A DNA stretch of 64,000 nucleotides from Nakamurella endophytica. Lineage in GTDB: Bacteria > Actinomycetota > Actinomycetes > Mycobacteriales > Nakamurellaceae. Location of the stretch: the NCBI RefSeq assembly GCF_014646215.1, contig NZ_BMNA01000002.1:186001-250000 (forward strand), in the 5' to 3' direction. The notes beneath the pieces are model-generated. The model did no database searches, had not been told where the DNA came from, and saw only the letters and a program-made list of their open reading frames with translations. This document shows positions 25,411-35,182 of this stretch, one piece after another. The translations under genes were made by a program, and so were the position numbers. Position 1 is the stretch's first letter; every line of letters starts with the position of its first letter.

Positions 25411-27033
25411 ATGGGTGTTCTGCTGCTGCACAACGGCCGCGTCCACACCGCCGCCGACCCGGAGGCGACGGCGCTGGCGGTGACCGACGGGTTGATCAGC
25501 TGGATCGGCGGCGAGCACGGCCTGGCCGCGGTCGGTCCGGTGGAGCGGACGGTGGACCTGCAGGGCGCGCTGGTGGTGCCGGGGTTCGTCGACGCGCACG
25601 TGCACAGCACCGATGCCGGGCTGGCGCTGACCGGTCTGGATCTGTCCGGCGCCCGGTCGCTCGAGCACTGCCTGCAGTTGCTGGCCGAGCACGCCGCCGC
25701 CCGGCCGGACGGGGTGCTGTGGGGGCACGGCTGGGACGAGACCTCCTGGCCCGGCGGCCGGCTCCCGCTGCGGTCGGAGATCGACGCGGCGGTCGGCGAC
25801 CGGCCCGCGTACGTCACCCGGGTCGACGTGCACTCGGCGGCGGTCAGCACGGCGCTGGTGCGGACGGCGGGCGCCGAGCTGGCGGGCGCGGCGGGGTACG
25901 AAGCGGAGCGGCCGTTGACCCGGGACGCGCACCACCGGGTCCGCGCGGCCGCCAAGCGGCTGCTCGGTCCGGCGCAGCGGGATGCCGCCCAGCAGGCCTT
26001 CCTGGCGGCGGCCGCCGCGCAGGGCATCTGCGAGGTCCACGAGTGCGCGTCGTCCGACGCGGCCGGTCGCGACGATCTGGCGGCGCTGCTGCGCCGCGCC
26101 GCGCCGGTCCGGGTCCGCGGGTACCTGGCCGCGCTGGTCGGCGACCCCGTCGAGGCCGCCGAGCTGCTGGCCGCCACGGGCGCCCACGCGCTGGGCGGCG
26201 ACCTGTCCGTCGACGGTGCGATCGGCTCGCACACCGCGGCGCTGCACGAGCCGTACCGGGACGACCCGTCGACCGGCGTGCGCTACCTGTCGGACGACGA
26301 GATCCTCTCGCACCTGGTGGCCTGCGCGACGGCGGGTGTGCAGCCCGGCTTCCACGCCATCGGCGACGACGCGGTCTCGGCGGTCGGCCTGGGGTTGCGG
26401 CGGGCCGCCGAGCGGTTGGGCGGCACCGTCCACCTCGCCGCGGTCACCCCGCGGGTGGAGCATGCCGAGATGGCCGACGCCGAGACTGTCGCCGCCTTCG
26501 CCGCGACCGGTGCCGTGGCGTCGGTGCAGCCGTTGTTCGACCGCGAGTGGGGCGGGCCGGGCGGCATGTACGAGCGCCGGCTCGGCCCTCGTGCGCCGGG
26601 GATGAACCCGTTCGCCGCCCTCGCCGCCGCCGGCGTCGTGCTGGCGCTCGGCTCCGACGCACCCGTCACGCCCGCGGACCCGTGGGCCGCCGTCGCGGCG
26701 GCCGTGCACCACCGGACGCCGGGATCGGGATTGTCCCCGCGGGCCGCGCTGGTGGCGCACACCCGCGGCGGTCACCGCGCCGCCGGTCGGGTCGACCGCG
26801 ACGCCGGCACCGTGTCGGTCGGTGCGCCCGCCGACCTGGCGGTGGTCGAGGCCGGGCCGCTGCAGCGGCCGGTCGCCGACCCGTCCGTCGCCCGCTGGTC
26901 CACCGATCCACGGTCGCGGGTGCCGCTGCTGCCGGACCTGTCCCCGGACGCGCCGCGGCCCCGGCCGCTGGCCACGGTGCGCGACGGCGTCGTGGTGCAC
27001 GATCCGGAAGGCCTGTTCGCCGCCGCGCGCTGA
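25411..27033 (+). CDS. YtcJ-like metal-dependent amidohydrolase
   Basis: 540 residues from ATG 25411. Amidohydrolase superfamily with an amidohydro_3 layout: N-terminal beta sandwich ([18 protein letters not shown]), metal-binding [17 protein letters not shown], later histidines in [14 protein letters not shown] and TPRVEHAEM, and the catalytic/metal Asp in [15 protein letters not shown]. The C-terminal strand ([12 protein letters not shown]) closes the beta sandwich. These enzymes hydrolyse N-acyl or amide bonds of small molecules in the cytoplasm; real substrates are mostly unknown. It is divergent from the ATPase gene and about 145 bp ahead of lnt. Confidence 0.85.
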   Translation: MGVLLLHNGRVHTAADPEATALAVTDGLISWIGGEHGLAAVGPVERTVDLQGALVVPGFVDAHVHSTDAGLALTGLDLSGARSLEHCLQLLAEHAAARPDGVLWGHGWDETSWPGGRLPLRSEIDAAVGDRPAYVTRVDVHSAAVSTALVRTAGAELAGAAGYEAERPLTRDAHHRVRAAAKRLLGPAQRDAAQQAFLAAAAAQGICEVHECASSDAAGRDDLAALLRRAAPVRVRGYLAALVGDPVEAAELLAATGAHALGGDLSVDGAIGSHTAALHEPYRDDPSTGVRYLSDDEILSHLVACATAGVQPGFHAIGDDAVSAVGLGLRRAAERLGGTVHLAAVTPRVEHAEMADAETVAAFAATGAVASVQPLFDREWGGPGGMYERRLGPRAPGMNPFAALAAAGVVLALGSDAPVTPADPWAAVAAAVHHRTPGSGLSPRAALVAHTRGGHRAAGRVDRDAGTVSVGAPADLAVVEAGPLQRPVADPSVARWSTDPRSRVPLLPDLSPDAPRPRPLATVRDGVVVHDPEGLFAAAR

Positions 27034-27177
27034 CCGCGGCTGCCGGGATCCCGGTCGCCCGTGCCGGTCGTGGCGCGTCCAGCGGGGTCCCGACCGTCGA
27101 CGACCGCCGGCGGACCGTGGCCACCGCGCCGTCGCCGACCGGGGCCGGAGACCCGGCCCGGTCGTTAGGCTGGCCCC

Positions 27178-28908
27178 GTGGTGTCCCCGGCCGTGGAACG
27201 CGGCGCCTCCGCGTCCCCCCGGCAGCTGCGGGACCTGCGGCGGCGGCTGCGGCATGCCGGCGCGCGGCCGGTCGGCCGGCGCCGGGCCCGCTGGCAGCGC
27301 CGGGCGCGCGAGCTGCGCGGACCCGGTGGGCTGCGCGTCCTGGCCGCCGCGGCCGGCGGCGCCGCCCTGTACGGCTCCTTCGCCCCGTCCACGCTGTGGT
27401 GGCTGGCCGTCGTCGGGCTGGCACTGTTCGGCCTGGCCGTGCACGGCCGGCGGTGGCGCCCGGCGCTCGGTCTCGGCCTGGTGTTCGGGCTGTCCTTCTA
27501 CCTGCCCCTGCTCAGCTGGACCACGGTGTACGTCGGGGCCGTCGCGACGGCGCTGGCGCTGGCCGAGGCCCTGCTGCTGGCCCCGGTCGGCGCGCTGGTG
27601 GCGGCCGCGAGCCGGCGACTGCCGGTGTGGCCGGTGTGGGCGGCGATGGCCTGGGTGGCCGGCGAGGCGCTGCGGGGTCGCTGGCCGTTCGGCGGCTTCC
27701 CCTGGGGCGGCATCGCGTTCTCGCAGCCCGACGGGCCGTTGCTGCCGGCCGCGTCGCTGCTGGGCGCGCCGGGACTGGCGCTGCTCACGGCGCTCGCCGG
27801 GTTCGCGCTGGCGTCCCTGCTGCGGACGGTCCGGTCCTGGCGGGCCACCCGGCAGGCGGTGCCGGCCGTGGTGGCGCTCGCCCTGCTCGTCCTGCCGTTC
27901 GCCGGTGGGCTGGCCGGCCGGACCACCGTGCAGACCGGCGCCGGGGCGCCGACCACCCGGGTGGCCGTCATCCAGGGCAACGTCCCGGAACCCGGCATGG
28001 AGTTCAACGCCCGGCGGCGCGCGGTGACCGACATGCACGCGGCGCAGACCCACGCCCTGGCCGAGGCGGTGCGCGCCGGCCGGGAACCCCGCCCGGACCT
28101 GGTGATCTGGCCGGAGAACTCCTCGGACATCGACCCCTACACCAACGCCGACGCCGCCGCGGTGATCAGCTCCGCGGTGCGGGACATCGGCGTCCCGGTG
28201 CTCGTGGGTGCGGTCGTCGGCAGCGGGACCGGGCCGGGCACCTACAACATGGGCATCGTCTGGGACCCGGTGACCGGGCCGGGGGAGACCTACACCAAGC
28301 GGCATCCCGTGCCGTTCGCCGAGTACATGCCGGCCCGGTCCTTCTTCCGGATCTTCTCGTCCTGGGTGGACCGCGCCGGCTACTTCCTGCCCGGCAGCAC
28401 CGCCGGCAACCTCGACGTGGCCGGTGTGCCGGTGGGCGACGTGATCTGCTTCGAGGTGGTCTACGACGACCTGGTGCGCGACGTCGTCCGGGGCGGCGCG
28501 CAGGTGCTGGTCGTGCAGACCAACAACGCCACGTTCGGTTACACCGACGAGACGTACCAGCAGCAGGCGATGAGCCGGGTCCGCGCCGTCGAGCACGGCC
28601 GCGAGGTCCTGATCGCCGCCACCAGCGGGGTGTCCGCGGCGATCCGTCCGGACGGCAGCGTGGAGTCCAGCATCCCGCTGTTCACCGCCGGGTTCCTGGA
28701 CCCCCTGGTTCCGCGGATTTCGGCGACCACGCCCGGTACCGTCCTGGCCGCACCCGTCGAGTGGGTCGCCACCGGGCTGGTCCTGCTCGCCCTCGCGGTG
28801 GTGACCACGACGCCGAAGCTGCGGCGACGGCAGCCGGCGGGCGCCCCGTTCCGCAGCCACGCCGCGGACGACGCCGACCCCGACGACGACGAACAGGATC
28901 CCGCGTGA
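27178..28908 (+). CDS. lnt: Apolipoprotein N-acyltransferase
   Basis: 576 residues from GTG 27178. The N-terminal third has about six membrane segments ([20 protein letters not shown] onward, including [15 protein letters not shown], a typical Lnt loop). The nitrilase-like domain carries the Glu-Lys-Cys triad: Glu in [14 protein letters not shown], Lys in [14 protein letters not shown] and Cys in [13 protein letters not shown] last membrane segment precedes a basic C-terminal tail. It N-acylates lipoprotein cysteines on the outer face of the membrane. Its stop overlaps the GTG of the Ppm1-like gene by four bases, a pairing fused into one protein in Mycobacterium tuberculosis. Confidence 0.93.
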   Translation: MVSPAVERGASASPRQLRDLRRRLRHAGARPVGRRRARWQRRARELRGPGGLRVLAAAAGGAALYGSFAPSTLWWLAVVGLALFGLAVHGRRWRPALGLGLVFGLSFYLPLLSWTTVYVGAVATALALAEALLLAPVGALVAAASRRLPVWPVWAAMAWVAGEALRGRWPFGGFPWGGIAFSQPDGPLLPAASLLGAPGLALLTALAGFALASLLRTVRSWRATRQAVPAVVALALLVLPFAGGLAGRTTVQTGAGAPTTRVAVIQGNVPEPGMEFNARRRAVTDMHAAQTHALAEAVRAGREPRPDLVIWPENSSDIDPYTNADAAAVISSAVRDIGVPVLVGAVVGSGTGPGTYNMGIVWDPVTGPGETYTKRHPVPFAEYMPARSFFRIFSSWVDRAGYFLPGSTAGNLDVAGVPVGDVICFEVVYDDLVRDVVRGGAQVLVVQTNNATFGYTDETYQQQAMSRVRAVEHGREVLIAATSGVSAAIRPDGSVESSIPLFTAGFLDPLVPRISATTPGTVLAAPVEWVATGLVLLALAVVTTTPKLRRRQPAGAPFRSHAADDADPDDDEQDPA

Positions 28909-29705
28909 CCGACACATCCCCGGCCGACCGGCCCGACGACCGGACGGGGACACCGGTCGGCACCGACCGGGTGCTGGTGATCGTCCCGACCTACAACGAG
29001 GCGGAGAACCTGCCGCGGATCCTGGACCGGATCCGGGCGGCGACGCCCGCGGTGTCCGTTCTGGTGGTCGACGACGGCAGCCCGGACGGCACCGGGGACA
29101 TCGCCGACCGGCGGGCCGACGCGGACGACCGGGTGCACGTGCTGCACCGCACCGCGAAGAACGGCTTGGGTGCGGCGTACATCGCGGGCTTCGGCTGGGG
29201 CCTCGAGCACGGCTTCGACGTGCTGGTGGAGATGGACGCGGACGGCTCGCACGCACCCGAGCAGCTGCCCCGGCTGCTGGCCGCGCTGGAGGACGCGGAC
29301 CTGGTGCTCGGCGCCCGGTACGTGCCGGGTGGCACGGTGGTCAACTGGCCGCGGCGCCGGGAGCTGCTCTCCCGCGGCGGCAACCTGTACTCGCGGCTGG
29401 CACTGGGCGTCGGGCTGCACGACATCACCGGCGGCTACCGGGCCTACCGGGCACAGGTGCTGCGCGCGCTGCCGCTGGACCAGGTCGAGTCGCACGGCTA
29501 CTGCTTCCAGGTCGACCTGGCCTGGCGCGCGGTGCGGGCCGGCTTTCGGGTCGTCGAGGTGCCGATCACGTTCACCGAGCGGCAGATCGGCGTGTCCAAG
29601 ATGAGCGGCGGGATCGTCCGCGAGGCGCTGCTGAAGGTGACGGTGTGGGGGGCGGCGCGTCGCTGGGAGCAGCTGCGGTCGCTGCTGCGGCGCTCTCGCC
29701 GCTGA
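28905..29705 (+). CDS. ppm1: Polyprenol monophosphomannose synthase
   Basis: 266 residues from GTG 28905, overlapping lnt (GTGA). GT2 fold: [53 protein letters not shown] with the DAD metal site, and [17 protein letters not shown]; the C-terminal [20 protein letters not shown] is diagnostic for the DPM/Ppm group. It transfers mannose from GDP-mannose to polyprenyl phosphate, the donor for lipoglycan and protein O-mannosylation. No transmembrane anchor is present; in this lineage Lnt is thought to serve as membrane partner. The Ser/Thr-rich glycosidase tail at 17700-18000 would be a plausible acceptor for such mannose. Confidence 0.92.
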   Translation: MTDTSPADRPDDRTGTPVGTDRVLVIVPTYNEAENLPRILDRIRAATPAVSVLVVDDGSPDGTGDIADRRADADDRVHVLHRTAKNGLGAAYIAGFGWGLEHGFDVLVEMDADGSHAPEQLPRLLAALEDADLVLGARYVPGGTVVNWPRRRELLSRGGNLYSRLALGVGLHDITGGYRAYRAQVLRALPLDQVESHGYCFQVDLAWRAVRAGFRVVEVPITFTERQIGVSKMSGGIVREALLKVTVWGAARRWEQLRSLLRRSRR

Positions 29706-29757
29706 CCCCGGGGCGGTCACGCCCTCCGCCAGGACCGCCGGCGGCCGGCCCGAACGC

Positions 29758-29793
29758 ACGAGCACCGGGTGCCCGTGGGCACCCGGTGCTCGT
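29758..29793. terminator. Strong bidirectional terminator
   Basis: Perfect 17-base arms (opening ACGAGCACCGGGTGCCC, 29758-29774 and 29777-29793) with a two-base centre, between the convergent ppm1 and rbpA genes. There is no T-run. Confidence 0.85.
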
Positions 29794-29811
29794 CCGGTGA
29801 TGGCGTCAGGA

Positions 29812-29860
29812 CGCCGTGCGGCAGGCGGCCACGGCCTCAGGAGGCCGTGCGGCGGGCCTT
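29812..29860. repeat. Imperfect duplication of the rbpA 3-prime end
   Basis: On the minus strand the last codons of rbpA (CGCCGCACGGCCTCCTGA) are followed after about 10 bases by a near copy, TGCCGCACGGCGTCCTGA. Only the first is in frame with rbpA. A small stem ACGGCCT-CAGG-AGGCCGT (29831-29848) covers the stop codon. Confidence 0.6.
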
Positions 29861-30178
29861 CAGCTCGGACAGCCGCTCGTTGAGGATCTCCTCGAGCTCC
29901 TCGATCGAGCGGCGCTCGAGCAGCATGTCCCAGTGTGTGCGGGGCGGCTTGACCGCCTTGCCTTCCGGGGCGGACCCGTCGACGAGCACGGACTCGAGCC
30001 CGTGCATCCGGCAGTCCCAGGTCGGCGGCACCTCGGCGTCGTCGGCCATCGGGACGGTGAACTCGTGGTCCCGGGCGCAGCGGTAGGTCGCAGTGCGGCG
30101 GGGCGCCAAATCGTGGTTGCGATCCGCCTCGTAGCTGGTGCTGCCGAGGCGTGAACCGCGCAGGACGCGGTCGGCCAT
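29837..30178 (-). CDS. rbpA: RNA polymerase-binding protein RbpA
   Basis: 113 residues, the usual length. It opens MADRVLRGSRLGSTSYEADR, a very conserved actinobacterial RbpA start; the middle (ATYRCARDHEFTVPMADDAE and PPTWDCRMHG) is the RbpA core domain, with the two Cys that bind zinc in many family members; the C-terminal HWDMLLERRSIEELEEILNE is the sigma-interaction domain. It stabilises RNA polymerase holoenzyme with the principal sigma factor and promotes open-complex formation. GAGAGGA lies six bases before the ATG. It is convergent with ppm1 and followed by a partly duplicated end of its own sequence. Confidence 0.95.
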   Translation of the reverse strand: MADRVLRGSRLGSTSYEADRNHDLAPRRTATYRCARDHEFTVPMADDAEVPPTWDCRMHGLESVLVDGSAPEGKAVKPPRTHWDMLLERRSIEELEEILNERLSELKARRTAS

Positions 30179-30449
30179 GGTGATCCTCTCTCGTGATATC
30201 CCGGTCCGGGTGCGGGCACGGACCGGCCGGATCAGGTGGCATCCGGGAGCTGCCCGAGTGGGGCTACCGGTGGGTAACGCTGCCGTGTGGGTGTTCGTTC
30301 CCGCGGCCGGCGGGGATGGGTGCCGCTGCGGTGTGACGTCGCCGACGGTCCGCGACGGCTGGGCCGACCCGGATCACGCTGCCGCGCCGGGCCACGTCGA
30401 CCGGCCGCGGGAGACGCAGGCGCGCCAGACTAGCGCACCGCCGGGCCGC

Positions 30450-31202
30450 TCAGGTCTCGATCGGCAGCGCGGCCGCGGCGCCCGGACCGAGGTCACCCGT
30501 CCGGTGGTGGGTCCGGCAGAGCACCTGGTACCGGACGGTGTCCTGGCGGTCCTGGTCGCCGGGCGCCTCGGTGTCGGCGACCACCACCGTGTCACCGGTG
30601 CGGACCATCTCGCCGTCGACCACCCTGGCGTTGAACCGGCCAGGCCGGCCGCACCAGCACAGCACCTCGACCTGCAGCGGCAGCACCTCGTCGGCCAGCT
30701 CGACCAGGCGTGCCGTCGCCGGGAACAGCCGTCCCCGGAAGTCGGTGGTGATGCCGAACGTGTAGACGTCGACCTGCGTCTCGTCGGCGAGCACCGCGAG
30801 CTGGTCGATCTGGGCGGGTGTGAAGAACTGCACCTCGTCGACGATCAGGTAGTCGACGCGGGTCCCGGCGGCCCAGGACCGGCGCACCAGCTGCGCCAGG
30901 TCGGTGTCCTCGGCGACCTCGACGGCGGGCCGGCTCAGGCCCATGCGGGAGCTGATCTGCGGCCGGCGCGACCGGTCCAGGCGGGTGAGCAGGAGCCCGC
31001 GGCGGCCCTGGCGGGTGTGGTTGTGGTCCAACTGCAGGGCCAGGGTGGACTTGCCGCAGTCCATCGGCCCGTGGAAGAACTTCAGCGCCCCGACGGGTGT
31101 CGTGCCGCGGCGGCTGCCGGCGGCGGGCACCGTGGACAGCGCCGTGGCGCCGGACCCGGGTTCCGCACGGTCGGCGTCGTCGGCGTCGTCGGAGGGAGGC
31201 AC
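30450..31202 (-). CDS. tdk: Thymidine kinase
   Basis: P-loop motif FFHGPMDCGKSTLALQ, DEVQFF as the Walker-B/catalytic region with the active Glu, and LFTFG-like VYTFGITTDFRGRLFP, all typical of bacterial type II thymidine kinases. Two Cys in LCWCGRPG and one in LCRTHH make the zinc lasso. GTG 31202 is used as start, giving 250 residues with an acidic N-terminal extension; the enzyme core begins about 45 residues later, and no candidate start has a clear ribosome-binding site. It phosphorylates thymidine to dTMP in the salvage pathway. The gene stands alone, 92 bp after a glycerophosphodiesterase gene on the same strand. Confidence 0.9.
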   Translation of the reverse strand: MPPSDDADDADRAEPGSGATALSTVPAAGSRRGTTPVGALKFFHGPMDCGKSTLALQLDHNHTRQGRRGLLLTRLDRSRRPQISSRMGLSRPAVEVAEDTDLAQLVRRSWAAGTRVDYLIVDEVQFFTPAQIDQLAVLADETQVDVYTFGITTDFRGRLFPATARLVELADEVLPLQVEVLCWCGRPGRFNARVVDGEMVRTGDTVVVADTEAPGDQDRQDTVRYQVLCRTHHRTGDLGPGAAAALPIET

Positions 31203-31294
31203 GACGGGCACGACCGGGACTGTACGGGCGGTGCAAGACACCTCGCACACCTCGGACCGGACGGCCGGTGCCGCGGAGGGCGCCGGCCCGCCGG

Positions 31295-32062
31295 TCACCA
31301 GGCGCCGCGCTGCTGCAGCACCGACCGCAGCACGGCGGGCCGGTCGGTCATCAGGCCGTCGACGCCCATGTCCAGCAGTCGGCGCATGTCGTCGGCGTCG
31401 TCGACGGTCCACACGTGCACCTCGAGGCCGGACCGCCGGGCCGCGCGCAGCAGGCCCGGAGTGACGACCGGGACCCGCCCGTAGCGCACCGGGACCTGGG
31501 CGGCCACCGCACCCGGCACCCGGATCCGGGTACGGGTCCGGCCGGCGAGGACGAGCCGGGCCACCGCCCGCGGTCCCAGCGACACCGCCAGGCGGGGCCC
31601 GGCCGCGGCCCGCACCGCCCGCAACCGGCGGTCGGAGAACGATCCGACGCACACCCGGTCGACCAGGCCGGCGTCGGCCAGCGCGCGCGCGAGCGGGTCG
31701 ACGGCCGCGTCCGCCTTGGGGTCCACGTTGAGCCGCACGTCGGGGTGGTCCCGCAGCAGGTCGAGCAGCTCGTCGAACAGCGGGATCCGTTCCCGACCGC
31801 CGATCCGGGCCTGGCGGACCCGGGTCCACGGCAGCTCGGCGACGCGGCCGGACAGGTCCGTGACGCGGTCCAGCGAGCTGTCGTGGACGGCGAGCAACTG
31901 GCCGTCCAGGGTGACGTGGACGTCGGTCTCCAGGTAGCGGAACCCCTCCTGCACGGCGCGCCGGAAAGCGGCCAGGGTGTTCTCGCAGCCGGCGAGATCG
32001 CCGGTATGCCAGCCGCGGTGGGCGAAGGCGCGGGGCCGCGGCCCGTCGAGGAAGGACGTCAC
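31295..32062 (-). CDS. Glycerophosphodiester phosphodiesterase
   Basis: 255 residues from GTG 32062. The GDPD barrel is complete: RAFAHRGWHTGDLAGCENTL with the catalytic HRG and metal Glu-Asn, ETDVHVTLDGQLLAVHD with the E-x-D metal ligands and second catalytic His, DVRLNVDPKAD, and VWTVDDADDMRRLLDMGVDGLMTDRP at the end. It hydrolyses glycerophosphodiesters to glycerol-3-phosphate and an alcohol. No signal peptide, so it acts in the cytoplasm on recycled lipid head groups. Divergent from the small zinc-ribbon protein at 32152. Confidence 0.92.
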   Translation of the reverse strand: MTSFLDGPRPRAFAHRGWHTGDLAGCENTLAAFRRAVQEGFRYLETDVHVTLDGQLLAVHDSSLDRVTDLSGRVAELPWTRVRQARIGGRERIPLFDELLDLLRDHPDVRLNVDPKADAAVDPLARALADAGLVDRVCVGSFSDRRLRAVRAAAGPRLAVSLGPRAVARLVLAGRTRTRIRVPGAVAAQVPVRYGRVPVVTPGLLRAARRSGLEVHVWTVDDADDMRRLLDMGVDGLMTDRPAVLRSVLQQRGAW

Positions 32063-32151
32063 CGGCAGAGTCTGGCAGCCCGCCGGGGCTCGTCGCGGTG
32101 CCGCCGACGTGTCGCGGCCGCGCGGGGCGCGGCGCCGGATACCGTCGCCCC

Positions 32152-32541
32152 ATGACCTCGGTGGTGGCGTCGCGGGTGCCGCCGGGGACCCCGGCGCCCG
32201 CGGGTGTCCATCCCCGCCGCGGCTCGACCCGCTGGTGCGAGTGGTGCAACCGCGAACTGCCCGAGGCGGGCCGGGTCGGTCGCCGGCGCCGGTACTGCTC
32301 GCACGCCTGCCGGCAACGCGCCTACGAGAGCCGCAGGGCCGTGGAGCGCGGTGAGCTGCCGCAGGACGCCGTGGTGCTGACCATCGCCGAGCGCGACGAC
32401 CTCGCGGACCGGCTGTACCAGGTGCGGTGCGCCGCAGAGGACGTCGCGACGGCGCTGGCGGAGTCCGCGGACCGGGACGAGCTGGCGGCGGTCGTCCGGG
32501 CACTGCTGGAGAACGCGCGCGCCGCCGAACGCATCCGCTGA
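32152..32541 (+). CDS. Small protein with CxxC...CxxxC zinc-binding motif
   Basis: 129 residues from ATG 32152. Residues ~25-60 contain WCEWCNRELP and RYCSHACRQRAYE, four Cys in a CxxC-x(15-20)-CxxxC layout with a basic loop between, suggesting a zinc ribbon of the type found in small actinobacterial proteins. The C-terminal 70 residues are a predicted helical, Ala/Glu/Arg-rich region (LYQVRCAAEDVATALAESAD). I do not recognise a named family. Divergent from the phosphodiesterase gene; the 225 bp after it hold no gene. It may bind nucleic acid, but this is a guess from charge and the cysteines. Confidence 0.7.
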   Translation: MTSVVASRVPPGTPAPAGVHPRRGSTRWCEWCNRELPEAGRVGRRRRYCSHACRQRAYESRRAVERGELPQDAVVLTIAERDDLADRLYQVRCAAEDVATALAESADRDELAAVVRALLENARAAERIR

Positions 32542-32766
32542 CCGGCGGTCCTCTCCTGGCGACCGCACCGGTACACCCGTGGCGGCTGCGGGTCTCGTCA
32601 CAGCGTCTCGTGCGGCGCCGACCGTCCGCACGGTCTACGGTTGACGCGTCGGGCGCCGGTAAGTCCCCGGGCCTCACATCACAATTGCCGTTGTGGACCA
32701 CCGCGGCCCTCGGGCCGGTCCGGAGCCACCTCGGTCCGTCGCCCCGAGGCGACTCGGCGCCCGACC

Positions 32767-34059
32767 TCACGCCTCCGTCTGGCCGCCCTGCGGTCTGCGC
32801 AGCTCCAGCACGGTGATCTCGCTGGGAGCGAAGACCCGGAACGGCGGCCCCCAGAAGCCGGTGCCCCGGCTGGTGTAGAGCTGGGTGCGGCCGCCGGCCC
32901 GGCTCAGCCCCGCCAGTGCCTCTTGTTCCAGGCGCACCAACAGGTGGAACGGCCAGATCTGCCCGCCGTGGGTGTGGCCGGACAGTTGCAGGTCGACCCC
33001 GGCCGCCACCGCGTCCGCGACCTGCTTCGGCTGGTGGGCGAGCAGCACGACGGGCAGGTCGGCGTCCGCGCCGCGCAGCGCCCGCGGGAGGTCCGCGCCG
33101 TGGCCGGGCAGTCCGGAGCCGGCGGCCGTGCGGTCGTCGACGCCGGCCAGCACCAGCCGGTCCCCGCCGCGCTCCAGCACCACGTGCCGGTTGTGCAGCA
33201 CGGTCCATCCCTCGTCCTGCATGTAGCGGATCCAGTCGGCAGCGCCGGAGAAGTACTCGTGGTTGCCGGTGATGTACAGCCGGGCGTACCGCGCCGGCAC
33301 CGCGGCCAGCGGAGCCGCCTGCCGGCGCCGCTGCTCCACCGAGCCGTCGGCCATGTCCCCGGCGTGGACGAGGACGTCCGGTTGCAGGTCGCGGACCCGA
33401 TCGGCGACGCGCGCGGACCAGCCGGCCCGGTCGATGGGCCCGAAGTGCGTGTCGGTCACCAGCACCAGCCGCAGACCGTGCAGTCCGGCGCCGAGCCGGT
33501 CGAGGTCGACGGGCACGTGACGCACCCGCGGCACGCGGCGCGCCTGCCAGGTGCCCCAGCCGGCCAGTGCGGCCACCCAGACCAGCACGACCACGGCCAC
33601 GGTCACCGACCGGCTGGGTTCGTGCCACCCCGCGGCGGCTGCCACGCCGTCCACCACCGCCCCGATCACGCTCCAGGAGAACAGCAGCCACACCAGGCCG
33701 AGCCAGGTGTCGCCGGCGACCGCCCACCGGTCGCTGTGCCGGCGGCCGTGGCCGCGCCACAGGGCGTAGGGGAAGCCGGCGGCCAGCAGCACTGCCAGCA
33801 CGGTTCCTGCGACCGTCACCGGCGCGGGCCAGTCCGGGGACAGCACCAGCAGCCACCACGGCACCCCGTGCAGCAGGAGCAGGACCGCCACCACGACCGG
33901 GAGTCCCAGCCGCGCCCGGCCGCGGCGGCGCTCGGGCCCGGCCGACGCTGCCGACGCCGGTGCCCCCGCGGTGTCGCCCGGGGGCGGCAGTACCGCCTCG
34001 GCGGGTCCGGTTCCGGCCGGCTGGCCGGGGGCCACCGGCGTCGCGGGATCGCTGCTCAC
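32767..34059 (-). CDS. Membrane-anchored metallophosphoesterase (YkuE-like)
   Basis: 430 residues from GTG 34059. A Pro/Ala-rich start is followed by about four membrane segments (residues ~50-170), then a calcineurin-like phosphoesterase domain: LVLVTDTHFGPIDR (D-x-H), VHAGDMADG (GD), YITGNHEYFSG (GNHE), LLAHQPK and LSGHTHGGQIWPF (GHTH). It resembles YkuE-type enzymes, with the catalytic domain at the outer or inner membrane face after the last segment. Substrates are phosphomonoesters or nucleotide-like compounds such as UDP-sugars; unproven here. Ends 38 bp from the PRPP synthetase gene, which is upstream on the same strand... order on this strand is PRPP synthetase ending at 34098, then this gene. 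Confidence 0.88.
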   Translation of the reverse strand: MSSDPATPVAPGQPAGTGPAEAVLPPPGDTAGAPASAASAGPERRRGRARLGLPVVVAVLLLLHGVPWWLLVLSPDWPAPVTVAGTVLAVLLAAGFPYALWRGHGRRHSDRWAVAGDTWLGLVWLLFSWSVIGAVVDGVAAAAGWHEPSRSVTVAVVVLVWVAALAGWGTWQARRVPRVRHVPVDLDRLGAGLHGLRLVLVTDTHFGPIDRAGWSARVADRVRDLQPDVLVHAGDMADGSVEQRRRQAAPLAAVPARYARLYITGNHEYFSGAADWIRYMQDEGWTVLHNRHVVLERGGDRLVLAGVDDRTAAGSGLPGHGADLPRALRGADADLPVVLLAHQPKQVADAVAAGVDLQLSGHTHGGQIWPFHLLVRLEQEALAGLSRAGGRTQLYTSRGTGFWGPPFRVFAPSEITVLELRRPQGGQTEA

Positions 34060-34097
34060 CGGCCCACGCTACCTGCGCGGCCGGGACCGGAGCCGGG

Positions 34098-35069
34098 TCA
34101 GAACAGGCCCTGGCCGGCCACCGGCTCGGGCGACTCGAACAGGGCGGACACCGACTCGCCGTCGTGGATGCGGCGGACCGCCTCGGCCAGCGCCGGCGCG
34201 ATCGAGAGCACCGTGAGCTCCGGGATCCTGGCCTCGGCGGGGACGGGAACGGTGTTCGTGCAGACGACCTCGAGGACACCAGGCAGCGCGGCGATGCGTT
34301 GCAGCGCGCCGTCGGCGAAAAGTCCGTGGGTGCAGGCGATCCGGATGGACCGCACGTCCCGCTGCTGCAGGTGCCGGCTGAGTTCGATCACCGTGCTGCC
34401 CTTGGCGATCTCGTCGTCCAGCACGATCACGTCCCGCCCGGCGACGTCGCCGATGACCGAGGTGATCGCCACGCGGTCGTCGGCGAACCGCTGCTTGGCG
34501 CCGGCGGCGACGGGCACGCCGAGCATCCGGGCGAACGCCGCGGCCTCCTTGGCGTTGCCCAGGTCGGGAGAGACGACGGTGGTGCGGCTCAGGTCGTACT
34601 GCCGGAAGTGCGAGGCCAGCTCGCGGAGGGCGTGCAGGTGGTCCACCGGCACGCTGAAGAAGCCGTGCACCTGCGGCGAGTGCAGCGTCATCGTCAGCAC
34701 CCGGCTGGCGCCGGCCGTGACCATCAGGTCGGCCATCAGCCGGGCGCCGATCGAGATGCGGGGAGCGTCCTTCTTGTCCGACCGGGCGTAGGCGTAGTGC
34801 GGCAGCACGACGGTGGTGCGGGCTGCGGACGCGCCGCGGGCGGCGTCCAACATCAGCAGCAGTTCCACCAGGTGCTCCTGCACCGGCCGGATCAGGGGTT
34901 GGATCAGGAAGACGTCGCGCTCGCGGCAGTTGGCCTGCAGCTGCACCTCAAGACAGTCGTTGGCGAACCGCTGCACCCGCACGGGCAGCAGCGGGGTGTC
35001 GAGATAGGCGCACACCTCGGCGGCGAGCCGGGGGTGCGCGCTGCCGCTGAACACCGCGATGTCGCGCAT
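34098..35069 (-). CDS. Ribose-phosphate pyrophosphokinase (divergent paralogue type)
   Basis: 323 residues from ATG 35069 with GGAGG eight bases upstream. The two-domain PRPP synthetase pattern is clear: IAVFSGSAHPRLAAEV, ANDCLEVQLQANCRERDVFL, LPHYAYARSDKKDAPR, SRVLTMTLHSPQVHGFF and VVSPDLGNAKEAAAFARMLG. The PRPP-binding loop is VIVLDDEIAKGSTVIEL rather than the canonical DDMIDTAGT form, and the flexible-loop residues differ too. It is therefore probably a second, alternative enzyme rather than the housekeeping Prs. It makes PRPP from ribose-5-phosphate and ATP, or binds PRPP in a related reaction. Cytoplasmic. Confidence 0.85.
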   Translation of the reverse strand: MRDIAVFSGSAHPRLAAEVCAYLDTPLLPVRVQRFANDCLEVQLQANCRERDVFLIQPLIRPVQEHLVELLLMLDAARGASAARTTVVLPHYAYARSDKKDAPRISIGARLMADLMVTAGASRVLTMTLHSPQVHGFFSVPVDHLHALRELASHFRQYDLSRTTVVSPDLGNAKEAAAFARMLGVPVAAGAKQRFADDRVAITSVIGDVAGRDVIVLDDEIAKGSTVIELSRHLQQRDVRSIRIACTHGLFADGALQRIAALPGVLEVVCTNTVPVPAEARIPELTVLSIAPALAEAVRRIHDGESVSALFESPEPVAGQGLF

Positions 35070-35182
35070 GGCCGGGCGCCTCCGTCCGCGGGCGGGTCGC
35101 CGGGGGGCCGGCGGGACCCGGACAGCCTGCCACGACGCCGGGCCGGCGCCGTGCACCGGTCGGCGGTCGCGGGACGGGAGGG

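Noticed and set aside
25249-29256. A 1335-residue open frame on the - strand
   Set aside because: Shadow of the amidohydrolase, lnt and ppm1 genes; the product is Arg/Pro/Gly-rich without any domain.
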